Shown piece by piece: positions 1 through 8,100 of a DNA stretch of 64,000 nt. The translations under genes were made by a program, and so were the position numbers. Each line of letters starts with the position of its first letter. Position 1 is the stretch's first letter. The stretch is taken from assembly GCA_023399355.1 (NCBI GenBank), contig JAEWQC010000349.1:1-64000 (forward strand). Reading direction: 5' to 3'. The notes below the pieces were generated by a model. The model had not been told where the DNA came from and ran no database searches. It saw only the letters and a program-made list of their open reading frames with translations. The DNA comes from Bacillota bacterium (GTDB taxonomy: Bacteria > Bacillota > Clostridia > Acetivibrionales > DTU013).

Positions 1-106
1 GTAGTGATGTAGTAAGTTTAATGATAAGAGCCGGATACGGGGGAGACTTTCAAGACCGGTTCAGTGAGAAGCCAAGGGTGAGATTCCCTTGGCTTACTCG
101 ACCTAT
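1..106 (+). mobile_element. 3' end of a group II intron (domains V and VI)
   Basis: Bases 28-62 form a domain V-like hairpin: GAGCCGG at 28-34 pairs with CCGGTTC at 56-62, carries the AGC triad near its 5' end, and has a GAGA-type tip. Bases 63-106 form a domain VI-like stem (AAGCCAAGGG pairing with CCCTTGGCTT) that ends in CTCGACCTAT, a usual style of bacterial intron 3' end. The intron body and any reverse transcriptase would lie left of the window. The exact splice point is inferred. The intron ends 12 bases before the stop codon of the convergent gene. Confidence 0.65.
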
Positions 107-118
107 ATCATACGGCTG

Positions 119-1753
119 TTAATCTCCTGCGAGAGTGACCTCGACCTTAAATGGCCTTTCCGACGGTGCGTCTACCGTGCCGAACGCAGAGTACAGACCG
201 CTTGCCGGGTCTGTGTCTGTGAAGGCGCGGCTTACGCTAATCTCTTTCGGTTCGCCGCCGTTTACTTCAGTCAATACGATTTTCACAACGTCATTTTTTG
301 TTAAATCTCCATATTCCAATATTGATTTCAAGTAGAACCCAACATACTTAACACCTTCACGCTCAAAGATGACTGGGGCGACATCTGTCGCTTTCCCGTT
401 GATGTGCAGTTTGCGACCGCCGCCCTGTACCGTTTTATAATCGTACGAAAACGTAACAGTGTGTCCGGGTTGAGCTTGGGTTTTGCCGGAATTGGAGGCG
501 CCGGGAGCAGGTTTTCCATCCTTCGTGACGTGAATGTAATTGCCGTGGCACTCGCTGCCCATCCAGCAAGTGAACAGAATATCGCCGACCTTCGTCGGAG
601 TGAACTCGCGCACGAGTATTTTCTTGCCCTCAGTCAGCGTGAGATGTCCCTCATCCTTGTTATATGTGTTGGTACCCCAGCCGAGTCCCGGAATTTTGAT
701 TGTTTTTCCACAAGCCATTCCCACAGTCGGCAGTGAACCCACATTTGCGTATACGTACCATTTTACTGGAACACCGACTTTTACGGTAATGTTATTGGAC
801 GACCAAAGCCCGGCGTAGTCGGTTACGATTTCCTGTGTTTGTATATTCGATCCATCAGGTAGCTCATTTGTTGACATGCCGTCTATGTAGGCCGCCTCGA
901 TTGTCAGCACCCGCACGCCAATAAGGTAATGGTCAACGGCGTGAAGTTCTGTCTCGGGGACATTGGTCTCGTCAGCATTGGCGGGAATGTTGTACACAAG
1001 CTGCACCGTTGCTTTGACGGTGATGTTGTTTTTCCAGTCCTCTGGCAGACTATTGAGGAATGTTTCCGCTTTTGCTTTACCTGCTCCGTCAAAAACAAGA
1101 TAATTGCTCAAAGACGAAGCCGTCGGAGTTTTGGAGTTTGGATCATACTTAAAAATTCCGAGTCCGCTCGCCAGGCAACCACCCATCAGGTTGCAGCCTT
1201 TCGTGTGCTTAATCGCGTCCACACCGAGACAATCACGGTCGATAATCCAGCCCGTAATCTCAATTGCCGGCGCGTTTTCCCCAGCGGAAATATGCGTGCC
1301 GACACGGTCCGCCAGCGTAATCGCCTGCGCGAAGGTGAGAAGGTCTTCAAGATGCGACTTTCCGTCGTTATATCCCTTTATGAACAGATCTTGCGCGTTT
1401 TCATTGCTGACTTCGAGTGCTGCGGCAATAAGCTTAACCGCGCCTCCTCGTGTGAGCGCGCCCTGTTCATGTGTGATTTCCTTGCTCGTCACGACTCCAA
1501 GCAACGCGGCAAAGTCGGCAGCTGTTGCCTGAGCGTCCGGCACGAAACCGTGCGGTAACGACGCGGGTGCGAACTCCGACCATTTGGCGAGTGTCGCGGC
1601 GGCCCAGTGATGTCCGAAATCAGCGTGTGTCGGTTCAGTGCCGGTATGTTCCATGTTTGTCTCCCCGTGCGCGAACGCAGGAACGGCGAGGATCAACGCA
1701 AGTACAACCACGAGAGCCAGAGAAAATGCTTTTTTGAGAAACCTGTTTTTCAT
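119..1753 (-). CDS. Secreted cupredoxin-domain protein with Cys-rich central domain
   Basis: 544 aa. A signal peptide spans residues 1-28 (cleavage after AFA), so the protein is exported. Residues 40-155 look like a degenerate S-layer-homology region. Residues 165-290 hold a Cys-rich domain with C175, C187 and C193. Residues 308-410 are a cupredoxin-like fold ending in FTCWMGSECHGNYIHV, with C348, C396, M398, C402 and H403 as possible copper ligands. A further beta-rich domain follows from about 425 to 544. The cupredoxin motif resembles the one in the copper protein at 38493-40439. The gene is divergent from the two-component system at 2164, so copper or redox control is inferred. Its base composition is visibly richer in GC than its neighbours, which may reflect transfer. 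The function is inferred from domains only. Confidence 0.8.
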   Translation of the reverse strand: MKNRFLKKAFSLALVVVLALILAVPAFAHGETNMEHTGTEPTHADFGHHWAAATLAKWSEFAPASLPHGFVPDAQATAADFAALLGVVTSKEITHEQGALTRGGAVKLIAAALEVSNENAQDLFIKGYNDGKSHLEDLLTFAQAITLADRVGTHISAGENAPAIEITGWIIDRDCLGVDAIKHTKGCNLMGGCLASGLGIFKYDPNSKTPTASSLSNYLVFDGAGKAKAETFLNSLPEDWKNNITVKATVQLVYNIPANADETNVPETELHAVDHYLIGVRVLTIEAAYIDGMSTNELPDGSNIQTQEIVTDYAGLWSSNNITVKVGVPVKWYVYANVGSLPTVGMACGKTIKIPGLGWGTNTYNKDEGHLTLTEGKKILVREFTPTKVGDILFTCWMGSECHGNYIHVTKDGKPAPGASNSGKTQAQPGHTVTFSYDYKTVQGGGRKLHINGKATDVAPVIFEREGVKYVGFYLKSILEYGDLTKNDVVKIVLTEVNGGEPKEISVSRAFTDTDPASGLYSAFGTVDAPSERPFKVEVTLAGD

Positions 1754-1795
1754 AGTGATTCAAATCCTTCCATTTGATGTAGTGTAGTTTTTATT

Positions 1796-1846
1796 AAAAA
1801 AGGCTTGCAATATTTTTGATGGTTATCTCAAAAATATTGCAAGCCT
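1796..1846 (-). terminator. Intrinsic terminator in the leader of the cupredoxin gene
   Basis: Arms 1801-1819 and 1828-1846 are a perfect 19-bp inverted repeat with an 8-base loop. Read on the minus strand the stem is followed by TTTTTT, so it terminates leftward transcription about 43 bases before the ATG of the cupredoxin gene. No minus-strand gene lies upstream of it, which points to an attenuator rather than an operon end. Confidence 0.7.
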
Positions 1847-2000
1847 CTGATAGATACAGTCAACTTCTCTTCCATATTCTATTTAATATAGATATTGCAA
1901 AGTGATTATCCTATAAAACTTATTGGTTTACTATGCCATAATAATACACCAAGATAAAATGCGTGTCAATAATAAAATATGTGAAAATTATGGAGATAAT

Positions 2001-2040
2001 ATTACAAAATAATTACAAAATAATTACAAAATAATTACAG
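2001..2040. promoter_or_regulatory. Four 11-bp-phased direct repeats (regulator boxes)
   Basis: TTACA occurs at 2002, 2013, 2024 and 2035, each in an ATTACAAAATA unit of exactly 11 bp. OmpR/PhoB-family regulators bind tandem repeats of this spacing. The array lies in the 410-bp gap between the cupredoxin gene and the regulator at 2164, so it could serve either gene. The rest of the gap is AT-rich and holds only the terminator at 1796-1846. Confidence 0.6.
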
Positions 2041-2163
2041 GCAAGTGTACGCAATGTTTTTTTGAACTAATAGCATTATGTACATTTATATTTACAAGTA
2101 AACATATAGGGATTATAATATATTGTAGATGAAGGACTACAGATAACTGAAAAAGAGGATGAA

Positions 2164-2865
2164 ATGTTTAAGGCAAAAAAAACAATACTTGTTGTGGATG
2201 ATGAAGCAAATTTGGTTGAAGTGGTGAAATCTTACCTGGAAAACAGCGGATACTCGGTATTTGCCGCTTATAACGGTGAGGAGGCACTCCGGCTTTTTGA
2301 CAAGGTCAATCCTTCGCTGGTAGTTTTGGACCTGATGCTTCCGGATATTCAGGGAGAGGAAGTATGCTATACACTAAGGCGGAAGTCAAGGGTGCCTATT
2401 ATCATGCTTACTGCCAAAAGCGGGGAAGAGGACATTTTGAATTGCCTGAATATGGGCGCGGACGACTATGTGACAAAACCATTCAGTCCGAGGCAGCTTG
2501 TCGCAAGAGTGGCTGCAATGCTCAGAAGGGCTGAGTCCGAGCCCGTACCAATACCAAACATGATTTCCTATAATAATGGTGATCTGGTCATCAATGATAT
2601 GAATTATGAAGTGAAAAAGGCAGGCCGTTCAATATATCTTACCAGACTTGAGTATCAAGTCCTGATGACATTAGTCAGGCATTCCGACAAGGTATTGACA
2701 AGGGACGAACTCATCGGAATTGTCATGGGAAATGATTTTGACGGATACGACAGGGCAATCGATTCACATATAAAGAACCTGAGGCAGAAGATTGAAAACG
2801 ATATAAAAAAACCGGAATATATTTTAACTGTATATGGCGTAGGATACCGTTTCGGAGGAACCTGA
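2164..2865 (+). CDS. OmpR-family response regulator
   Basis: 233 aa. The receiver domain (residues 7-120) has the acidic pair D12/D13, phospho-acceptor D56 in VVLDLMLPD and the conserved lysine in YVTKPF. A winged-helix DNA-binding domain covers about 135-232 (DSHIKNLRQKIE, YGVGYRFGG). It is followed 12 bases later by its kinase. Its closest relative in the window is the regulator at 43383-44081, with the same length and the shared stretch DDYVTKPFSPRQLVARVAA. The placement next to a cupredoxin gene suggests copper or envelope stress control; this is inference. The 11-bp repeats at 2001-2040 are likely autoregulatory sites. Confidence 0.92.
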   Translation: MFKAKKTILVVDDEANLVEVVKSYLENSGYSVFAAYNGEEALRLFDKVNPSLVVLDLMLPDIQGEEVCYTLRRKSRVPIIMLTAKSGEEDILNCLNMGADDYVTKPFSPRQLVARVAAMLRRAESEPVPIPNMISYNNGDLVINDMNYEVKKAGRSIYLTRLEYQVLMTLVRHSDKVLTRDELIGIVMGNDFDGYDRAIDSHIKNLRQKIENDIKKPEYILTVYGVGYRFGGT

Positions 2866-2877
2866 GAGGAGGTTTTT

Positions 2878-4272
2878 ATGAGACACAGCATAAAGACCAG
2901 ATTGTCACTGTCTTTTATACTTGTCGCGCTTGTTTGCGTTTCACTGGTCAGTATCATGTCAAATGTGATTCTCGACAAGATGTTCAAGGAGTACAAAGCT
3001 CAGACACAGGTGAACAAAAACAAGGAGATTGTCTACTGGATCGGGCAACAATACGGGGCAGATGGGAAATGGGATCAATTGCTTATAGAAAACATAGGGA
3101 TGAATGCACTGGAACAGGGGATGATTGTCAAGCTGGTGGATTCTACAGGCAAGGTTGTATGGGACGCAGCAGTACATAATGAAGGCATGTGCAAGGAAAT
3201 GCTCGATGATATGGCGAAGAAAATGCTTGAGCATTACCCTGATTGGAATGGCAAATATATTGTCAATCCATATTCCGTATCCAAAGGGAATCATGTGGTT
3301 GGTCAAGTGGAAATAGGATATTACGGGCCATTTTATTATGATGACAATGATATGTTTTTTATTTCAACCTTGAACAAGCTGCTGGTCGGTGTGGGTGCTT
3401 TCTCACTCCTCTTTTCATTAATTCTGGGCGCATTGATCGCAAAACATCTGAGTACTCCCATATCAAAAGCTGTCAATGCGGCATTGAATATCGCAAATGG
3501 TTATTTCAGAGACAAACTTTCCGTAAAATCCAATATAAATGAGATTGTCCAGCTTGCTTCGGCTGTCAACTATCTTGCGGATACACTTGAAAAGCAGGAA
3601 CTGCTGCGAAAACGGCTTACCACCGATGTTGCACATGAACTGAGGACTCCCATGTCCACTCTTCAAAGCCACATTGAGGCAATGGTGGATGGTATCTGGA
3701 AACCGGATGCGGAAAGATTGAAATGCTGCCATGGAGAAATACTCAGAATTAATAAAATGGTAGGAGATTTAGAAAAACTGTCCAGGTACGACAGTGAAGA
3801 TACAAAACTTTATGTTGAGCAATATGATCTATGCGAACAGATCAGACAGGTTATTGTAAATTTTGAGGCTGATTATGCAAATAAGGGTGTGCAGATCAAT
3901 TTTTCCGGAGAAAAAATGGAGATAATGGCTGACAGGGATAAAATCGGGCAGGTGCTGGTCAATCTCGTATCCAATGCATTGAAGTATACTCCTCAGGGAG
4001 GACATGTGGAAATTGGCGTCAATACGTTTAAAGACCATGTCCGGATCAGCGTGAAGGATGATGGAAAAGGAATTGGCTCAGATGATTTGCCGTTCATTTT
4101 TGAAAGGTTCTATCGTGTCGATAAATCAAGGAACAGGCAGACCGGAGGCTCGGGAATTGGATTGACGATCGCCAGGGCTATTGCGGATATGCATGGCGGC
4201 AGTATATCAGCGGTTAGTGAACTTGGAAAAGGCTCGGAATTTGTAGTACTACTCCCTGCATCCTGTTCATGA
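2878..4272 (+). CDS. Sensor histidine kinase (BaeS-like)
   Basis: 464 aa. A membrane segment at residues 9-31, an external sensor region of about 135 residues, a second membrane segment at 168-189, then a HAMP linker. The HisKA motif DVAHELRTPMSTLQSH places the phosphorylated histidine at H253. The ATPase domain has the N box (NLVSNALKYTP), G1 (DDGKGIG) and G2 (GGSGIGLTI). The start ATG follows GAGGAGG. It is co-transcribed with the regulator at 2164. It aligns with the kinase at 44083-45477 without gaps through H253 and has the same total length, so the two systems are recent paralogues. The signal sensed is unknown. Confidence 0.92.
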   Translation: MRHSIKTRLSLSFILVALVCVSLVSIMSNVILDKMFKEYKAQTQVNKNKEIVYWIGQQYGADGKWDQLLIENIGMNALEQGMIVKLVDSTGKVVWDAAVHNEGMCKEMLDDMAKKMLEHYPDWNGKYIVNPYSVSKGNHVVGQVEIGYYGPFYYDDNDMFFISTLNKLLVGVGAFSLLFSLILGALIAKHLSTPISKAVNAALNIANGYFRDKLSVKSNINEIVQLASAVNYLADTLEKQELLRKRLTTDVAHELRTPMSTLQSHIEAMVDGIWKPDAERLKCCHGEILRINKMVGDLEKLSRYDSEDTKLYVEQYDLCEQIRQVIVNFEADYANKGVQINFSGEKMEIMADRDKIGQVLVNLVSNALKYTPQGGHVEIGVNTFKDHVRISVKDDGKGIGSDDLPFIFERFYRVDKSRNRQTGGSGIGLTIARAIADMHGGSISAVSELGKGSEFVVLLPASCS

Positions 4273-4320
4273 ATTACATACAATATGTTTGTGCATTGCA
4301 TTTTCTGCCTTCGTAACATA

Positions 4321-4406
4321 TTCACAGAATGTTCACAAATGCTCCATAATTTCTCCACAATTATTTATTTCATGGTATTGACAATTTATCAAAGTAGTAT
4401 TATTCT
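4321..4406 (+). promoter_or_regulatory. Four phased regulator boxes and a promoter
   Basis: TTCACA at 4321, TTCACA at 4332, TCCATA at 4343 and TCCACA at 4354 are spaced exactly 11 bp. Nineteen bases after the last box comes TTGACA (4378-4383), a 17-base spacer and TATTCT (4401-4406). This is the layout of a promoter activated by an OmpR-family regulator. The boxes resemble TTACAA at 2002-2040. Confidence 0.6.
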
Positions 4407-4411
4407 TATAT

Positions 4412-4510
4412 CATACTTAATCGATTGGAATACTCAAATTAAGTACACTCTTATACATTTTATAATTTTACCGCCGGACAGGAGAAAAATCCATGTCCGG
4501 CGATTTTTTT
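4412..4510 (+). ncRNA. Candidate small RNA of about 100 nt
   Basis: The promoter at 4378-4406 would start a transcript near 4412. CGCCGGACA (4472-4480) and TGTCCGGCG (4494-4502) form a 9-bp stem followed by ATTTTTTT, a strong intrinsic terminator. No start codon with a ribosome site lies between. A second promoter for the nif-like genes begins only at 4536, so the first transcript seems to be a separate short RNA. The terminator is clear; the RNA itself is inferred. Confidence 0.4.
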
Positions 4511-4535
4511 CCTCAGAGATGAATTGAAAAGCATA

Positions 4536-4564
4536 TTGACAAAAATGGACTTATCAAGTAGAAT
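4536..4564 (+). promoter_or_regulatory. Sigma-A type promoter of the nitrogenase-like operon
   Basis: TTGACA at 4536-4541, a 17-base spacer and TAGAAT at 4559-4564. It directs transcription into the first copy of the attenuator motif. Confidence 0.65.
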
Positions 4565-4570
4565 TTATAA

Positions 4571-4672
4571 CATATTAAACTTATAAGTTAAGTAGGAATT
4601 AAATTTATAATGACCTGACTGGTTAACCGGAGGGCAAGTTTCTAGAAGTCTGGAAACCTGTCCGTTTTGTTT
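4571..4672 (+). promoter_or_regulatory. Attenuator motif copy 1 (before the NifD-like gene)
   Basis: The conserved core is TGACTGG-TTAA-CCGGAGGG starting at 4616, with TAGGAA 23 bases upstream (4593). The 4-bp hairpin CTGG/CCGG is followed at once by a longer stem (GGGCAAGTTTC at 4632 pairing with GGAAACCTGTCC ending at 4663) and a broken T run. This is the same arrangement as at 10418, 13934, 15967 and 17195. The RNA family is not one I recognise. Confidence 0.6.
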
Positions 4673-4737
4673 ATGGGGGTGCAGATGGAGACAGCTGTCA
4701 CTGAGACTTTTCAGGAGCATGGGAATGGAGGTCAAAT

Positions 4738-6219
4738 GTGAGTAAAGTGAATCTTATGGAACCTGAGGTAGTAATACGGGAGGTTCGGCTTGGCTCAATT
4801 ACAGGATTTGAAGGCACAGCGGGTGAACTTGTTCAATGCTCCCGTGCCGGAAAGCTTAAAGATAGTATCAGGAGCTTCAGCCAATGCATGGGCTGCAGTT
4901 CCGGCAATGCACTATGCCAGCTTGCAATGATTCAGGACGCGGCAATCATCAACCATGCGCCTGCTGGATGCGCGGGAGATTTCTTCGGTTTCAATTTCGT
5001 ATACAGGGTGGGACAGATGGAGAGAAAACTGCCTGCAGTGAATGGAAGATATTTCAGTACGAATATTGAAGAGCGGGATACGATTTTTGGCGCCGTGCAA
5101 AAGCTGGAGTCTACGATTCGCACGGTGTATGAGAGACTGCACCCCAATGCGATCTTTATTACCACTTCATGTGCTTCCGGCATTATCGGAGATGATGTGG
5201 AAGGCGCAGCCAACGATCTGTCCGGTGAACTTGGAATACCTGTCGTAGCATGCTTCTGCGAAGGCTTTAAGTCAAGGATCTGGACGACGGGCTTTGATTC
5301 TGCGTACCATTCGATTGTACGTAAAATAGTCAAACCTCCTGAGAAAAAGACGAACAAGGTAAATATCATCAATTTCTGGGGCAGCCATGTTTTTGATAGC
5401 CTGCTGAACCGGTTGGGATACGAACCCGAGTATATTGTGCCGTTTTCCACAGTCGCACAGTTGGAACGCATATCCGAGGCAGCCGCCACCATACAAATCT
5501 GTCCGACACTGGGGACGTACATCGGTGCCGCACTGGAACAGGTATACGGCGTTCCTGAAATCAAGTCTCCTCCGGCCTATGGAATTGCAGGAACGGACAT
5601 CTGGATGAGAGAGCTCGGGAAGGTTCTGGACCGGGAAGCAGAGGTTGAAAAAATGATTAAGGAGGAACATGAAAGAGTTCTTCCGCAGATTGAGGAATAT
5701 CGTCAAAAGTTGAAAGGGAAAACGGCCTACCTGACGGCAGGTGCAGCTCACGGCCATTCTCTGATTGCCCTTTTGCGGGAGTTGGGACTTGATGTTCAGG
5801 GAGCTGCGATATTCCACCATGATCCCATATATGACAACGGAGATACGGCTTCTGATGCACTGGCGCATGATGTCGATACGTATGGCGATATCGCTCATTA
5901 TAATGTGTGCAATAAGCAGGCATATGAGCTTGTAAATATTTTAAACAAGGTGAAACCGGATATCATGATTGCAAGACATGGGGGTATGACCTTGTGGGGT
6001 GCGAAATTGGGCGTTCCGACACTGCTGATCGGCGACGAACAATTCAGCTTTGGCTACCAGGGGATCCTGAATTATGCAGAGCGTATTCTTGAGACACTGG
6101 ATAATAAAGAGTTTGTGACCAATCTGGCAAAACACAGCTCCATGCCATATACAAAATGGTGGTTGGAACAGAACCCATTTGCTTTTCTCGGAGGTGACAC
6201 AAGTGTCGAATTTTATTGA
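4738..6219 (+). CDS. Nitrogenase component 1 alpha-like (NifD-like) protein
   Basis: 493 aa, GTG start with GGAGG upstream. The oxidoreductase/nitrogenase component 1 fold is shown by the P-cluster type cysteines: C50/C53 (SFSQCMGCSSG), C78 (HAPAGCAGD) and C145 (TTSCASGIIGDD). C255 (IQICPTLGTYIGAALEQVYG) aligns with the cofactor-ligand cysteine of NifD. The cofactor-ligand histidine region of NifD appears here as IGDEQFSFGYQGILNY, with no histidine at the expected place. It is therefore not a classical Mo nitrogenase but a nitrogenase-like group IV type protein. It overlaps the NifK-like gene by 17 bases. The substrate is unknown; methylthio-alkane reductase and tetrapyrrole reductases are the characterised relatives. 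Confidence 0.88.
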   Translation: MSKVNLMEPEVVIREVRLGSITGFEGTAGELVQCSRAGKLKDSIRSFSQCMGCSSGNALCQLAMIQDAAIINHAPAGCAGDFFGFNFVYRVGQMERKLPAVNGRYFSTNIEERDTIFGAVQKLESTIRTVYERLHPNAIFITTSCASGIIGDDVEGAANDLSGELGIPVVACFCEGFKSRIWTTGFDSAYHSIVRKIVKPPEKKTNKVNIINFWGSHVFDSLLNRLGYEPEYIVPFSTVAQLERISEAAATIQICPTLGTYIGAALEQVYGVPEIKSPPAYGIAGTDIWMRELGKVLDREAEVEKMIKEEHERVLPQIEEYRQKLKGKTAYLTAGAAHGHSLIALLRELGLDVQGAAIFHHDPIYDNGDTASDALAHDVDTYGDIAHYNVCNKQAYELVNILNKVKPDIMIARHGGMTLWGAKLGVPTLLIGDEQFSFGYQGILNYAERILETLDNKEFVTNLAKHSSMPYTKWWLEQNPFAFLGGDTSVEFY

Positions 6220-7519
6220 ACAGCCCAGATATTCCTGTGCATTGGGCGCACAGCAAACAGTAGTGGCTATCAAACGGGCTGTTCCAATCGTACATGCCGG
6301 TCCAGGCTGCAGTGGAAAAATAAGCAGCTTGATTGGCCAGGGTGAAGGTTATGCAGGCGGAAATACGATACCCTGCACCAATGCAAGTGAAACAGAAATC
6401 GTATACGGCGGTGAGCATCGGCTAAAGAGTATCATCGAAGGCTCGTTCAAGGTAATTGATGCAGACCTTTATGTAGTACTCACCGGCTGCACCTCCGACA
6501 TCGTCGGAGATGACATAGGCAGAGTAGCTTTTGAATTCCAGGAAGCGGACAAACCTATTGTATATGCGGAAACAGGCGGGTTCAAGAGTAATAATTATGT
6601 GAGCCATGAGGTTGTAGTAAATGCTATCATAGACCAGTATTCAGATAAGTTTGCTGCAAAAGGAGCAAAAACCAAAGGCCTTGTAAATGTTTTTTCTGTT
6701 ATCCCATACCAGGATCCTTATTGGAACGGAAACCTCGAGGAAATTAAAAGAATTCTTGAAGGTATCGGGCTGAAGGTCAACATCCTTTTTGGACACCATT
6801 CCGGAGGAGTGGAGGAGTGGAAAACCATACCCGATGCGGAATTTAACATTGTGGCAAGTGCCTGGGCCGGACTGGGAATCGCTGCCCATCTCGAAGAGAA
6901 ATACGGCACTCCGTTTCTTCACTTTCCGTATCTGCCTATCGGAGGCAACGAGACGACGAAGTTCCTGAGGCAGGTAGCAGATTTCGGAAAGCTTGATAAA
7001 AACACTGTGGAGGCTTTTATCAAGAAGGAAGAGGAAAGGTTTTACGCACAGATTGAGCGAACGGCAGATTTCATGCTGGAGTTCCGGTATGGAATCCCAA
7101 GGAGATTCTATACTTTGCTGGATGCCACCTATGCAGTCGGATTTTCCAAATTTCTTCTGAATGAATTGGGAATTATACCGGCAAAGCAATTTATTACGGA
7201 TGATACGCCTGAAAGGTTTAGAGAAGATGTCAGCAAATATTTCACCAACATATCGGCATTCAGGTCTGCTGAAGTGAGCTTTTCCATCGATGGCGGCGCC
7301 ATACAGGAAGAAATCCGCAAGGACAACCACAAAAACAGGGCGCTTATTCTGGGCAGCAGTTGGGAAAGGGATATCGCAAAGGATATCGGAGCAGATCTGC
7401 TGATTATCAGTCCTCCCGTTTCCTACAGACTCGTTCTGAATTGCGGATATGCCGGTTATAATGGCGGATTAAGGGCGATTGAAGATATTTATGACAGAGT
7501 ACTTGATACATACCGTTAG
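6203..7519 (+). CDS. Nitrogenase component 1 beta-like (NifK-like) protein
   Basis: 438 aa from GTG 6203, chosen because GGAGGTG sits 6 bases upstream; a TTG at 6179 would extend it by 8 residues. Cysteines C12 (RYSCALG), C36 (HAGPGCSGK) and C96 (LTGCTSDIVGDD) match the P-cluster pattern of NifK, so an alpha2beta2 component 1 with bridging clusters is plausible. The 17-base overlap with the NifD-like gene indicates translational coupling and equal subunit supply. It lacks the long N-terminal extension of true NifK. Confidence 0.87.
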   Translation: MSNFIEQPRYSCALGAQQTVVAIKRAVPIVHAGPGCSGKISSLIGQGEGYAGGNTIPCTNASETEIVYGGEHRLKSIIEGSFKVIDADLYVVLTGCTSDIVGDDIGRVAFEFQEADKPIVYAETGGFKSNNYVSHEVVVNAIIDQYSDKFAAKGAKTKGLVNVFSVIPYQDPYWNGNLEEIKRILEGIGLKVNILFGHHSGGVEEWKTIPDAEFNIVASAWAGLGIAAHLEEKYGTPFLHFPYLPIGGNETTKFLRQVADFGKLDKNTVEAFIKKEEERFYAQIERTADFMLEFRYGIPRRFYTLLDATYAVGFSKFLLNELGIIPAKQFITDDTPERFREDVSKYFTNISAFRSAEVSFSIDGGAIQEEIRKDNHKNRALILGSSWERDIAKDIGADLLIISPPVSYRLVLNCGYAGYNGGLRAIEDIYDRVLDTYR

Positions 7520-7531
7520 GAGGGTTGCCGA

Positions 7532-7864
7532 TTGACAAACAGAATAGCTTTAGCCAGTAATGACGGTAAAAGTATTGATCAGCATTTTGCGCAGGCAACC
7601 AGGTTTTACATTTATGACGTATTGGAAAACAGTTATGAGTTCATTGAACTTAGAACAAATGCAGAGGTTGAGGGTCACGATGAAAACCAATTTGACAGGG
7701 TGCTTGAAATACTGAAGGATTGTAAGGCAATATTTGTCGCGCAAATAGGTCCGGGGGCTGCAAGATATATCAATAACAAAGGCTTTCGTACTTTCGAATC
7801 GCCATATCCCGTTGAGAAGGTGCTGAACAGGATTATTGAAAAGCATGTCCTGGAGAAACCGTAA
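7532..7864 (+). CDS. NifX/NafY-type FeMo-cofactor domain protein
   Basis: 110 aa, TTG start with AGGAGGG 7 bases upstream. It is a single dinitrogenase iron-molybdenum cofactor domain: MTNRIALASNDGKSIDQHF at the N terminus, and CKAIFVAQIGPGAARYINNKG in the core. Relatives bind or carry nitrogenase cofactor precursors. It lies 12 bases after the NifK-like gene and so belongs to the same operon, supporting a cluster-carrying role in this system. No NifB, NifE or NifN is present in the window. Confidence 0.8.
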   Translation: MTNRIALASNDGKSIDQHFAQATRFYIYDVLENSYEFIELRTNAEVEGHDENQFDRVLEILKDCKAIFVAQIGPGAARYINNKGFRTFESPYPVEKVLNRIIEKHVLEKP

Positions 7865-8100
7865 GAATGATTCTGTATGGAACGAAGCAGTTTTTCCGGA
7901 GAATAGGAATTTATCAACCGCTGGGGAATTCCTGTTCCGGAGAAAGAGAAGTAGTTCTGCTGTCTTCAGGCAGTGATACCACTTTCCCTGTCTGGGAGCC
8001 TGTTCAGGATGCTCGCATCCATCAAAGGGGCCCCGGGGTTTTCTGACACTGGAACGGTTATGAACGAAAGGAATTTTCCTGGGGATGGAGGGACGGCAAT
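7865..8100 (+). other. Intercistronic stretch with an imperfect hairpin
   Basis: 236 bases between the NifX-like and first UroD-family genes. An imperfect inverted repeat (CCGGAGAATAGGAATT near 7894 against AATTCCTGTTCCGG near 7942) could fold in the mRNA. No promoter or open frame with a ribosome site was found. Confidence 0.4.

Noticed and set aside
119..1753. Several plus-strand open frames opposite the cupredoxin gene
   Set aside because: They are shadows of a GC-richer coding region. The minus frame has the signal peptide, domains and start site.
4738..7519. Classical molybdenum nitrogenase
   Set aside because: NifD-like protein lacks the cofactor histidine, NifK-like protein is short, and no nifB, nifE or nifN is present.
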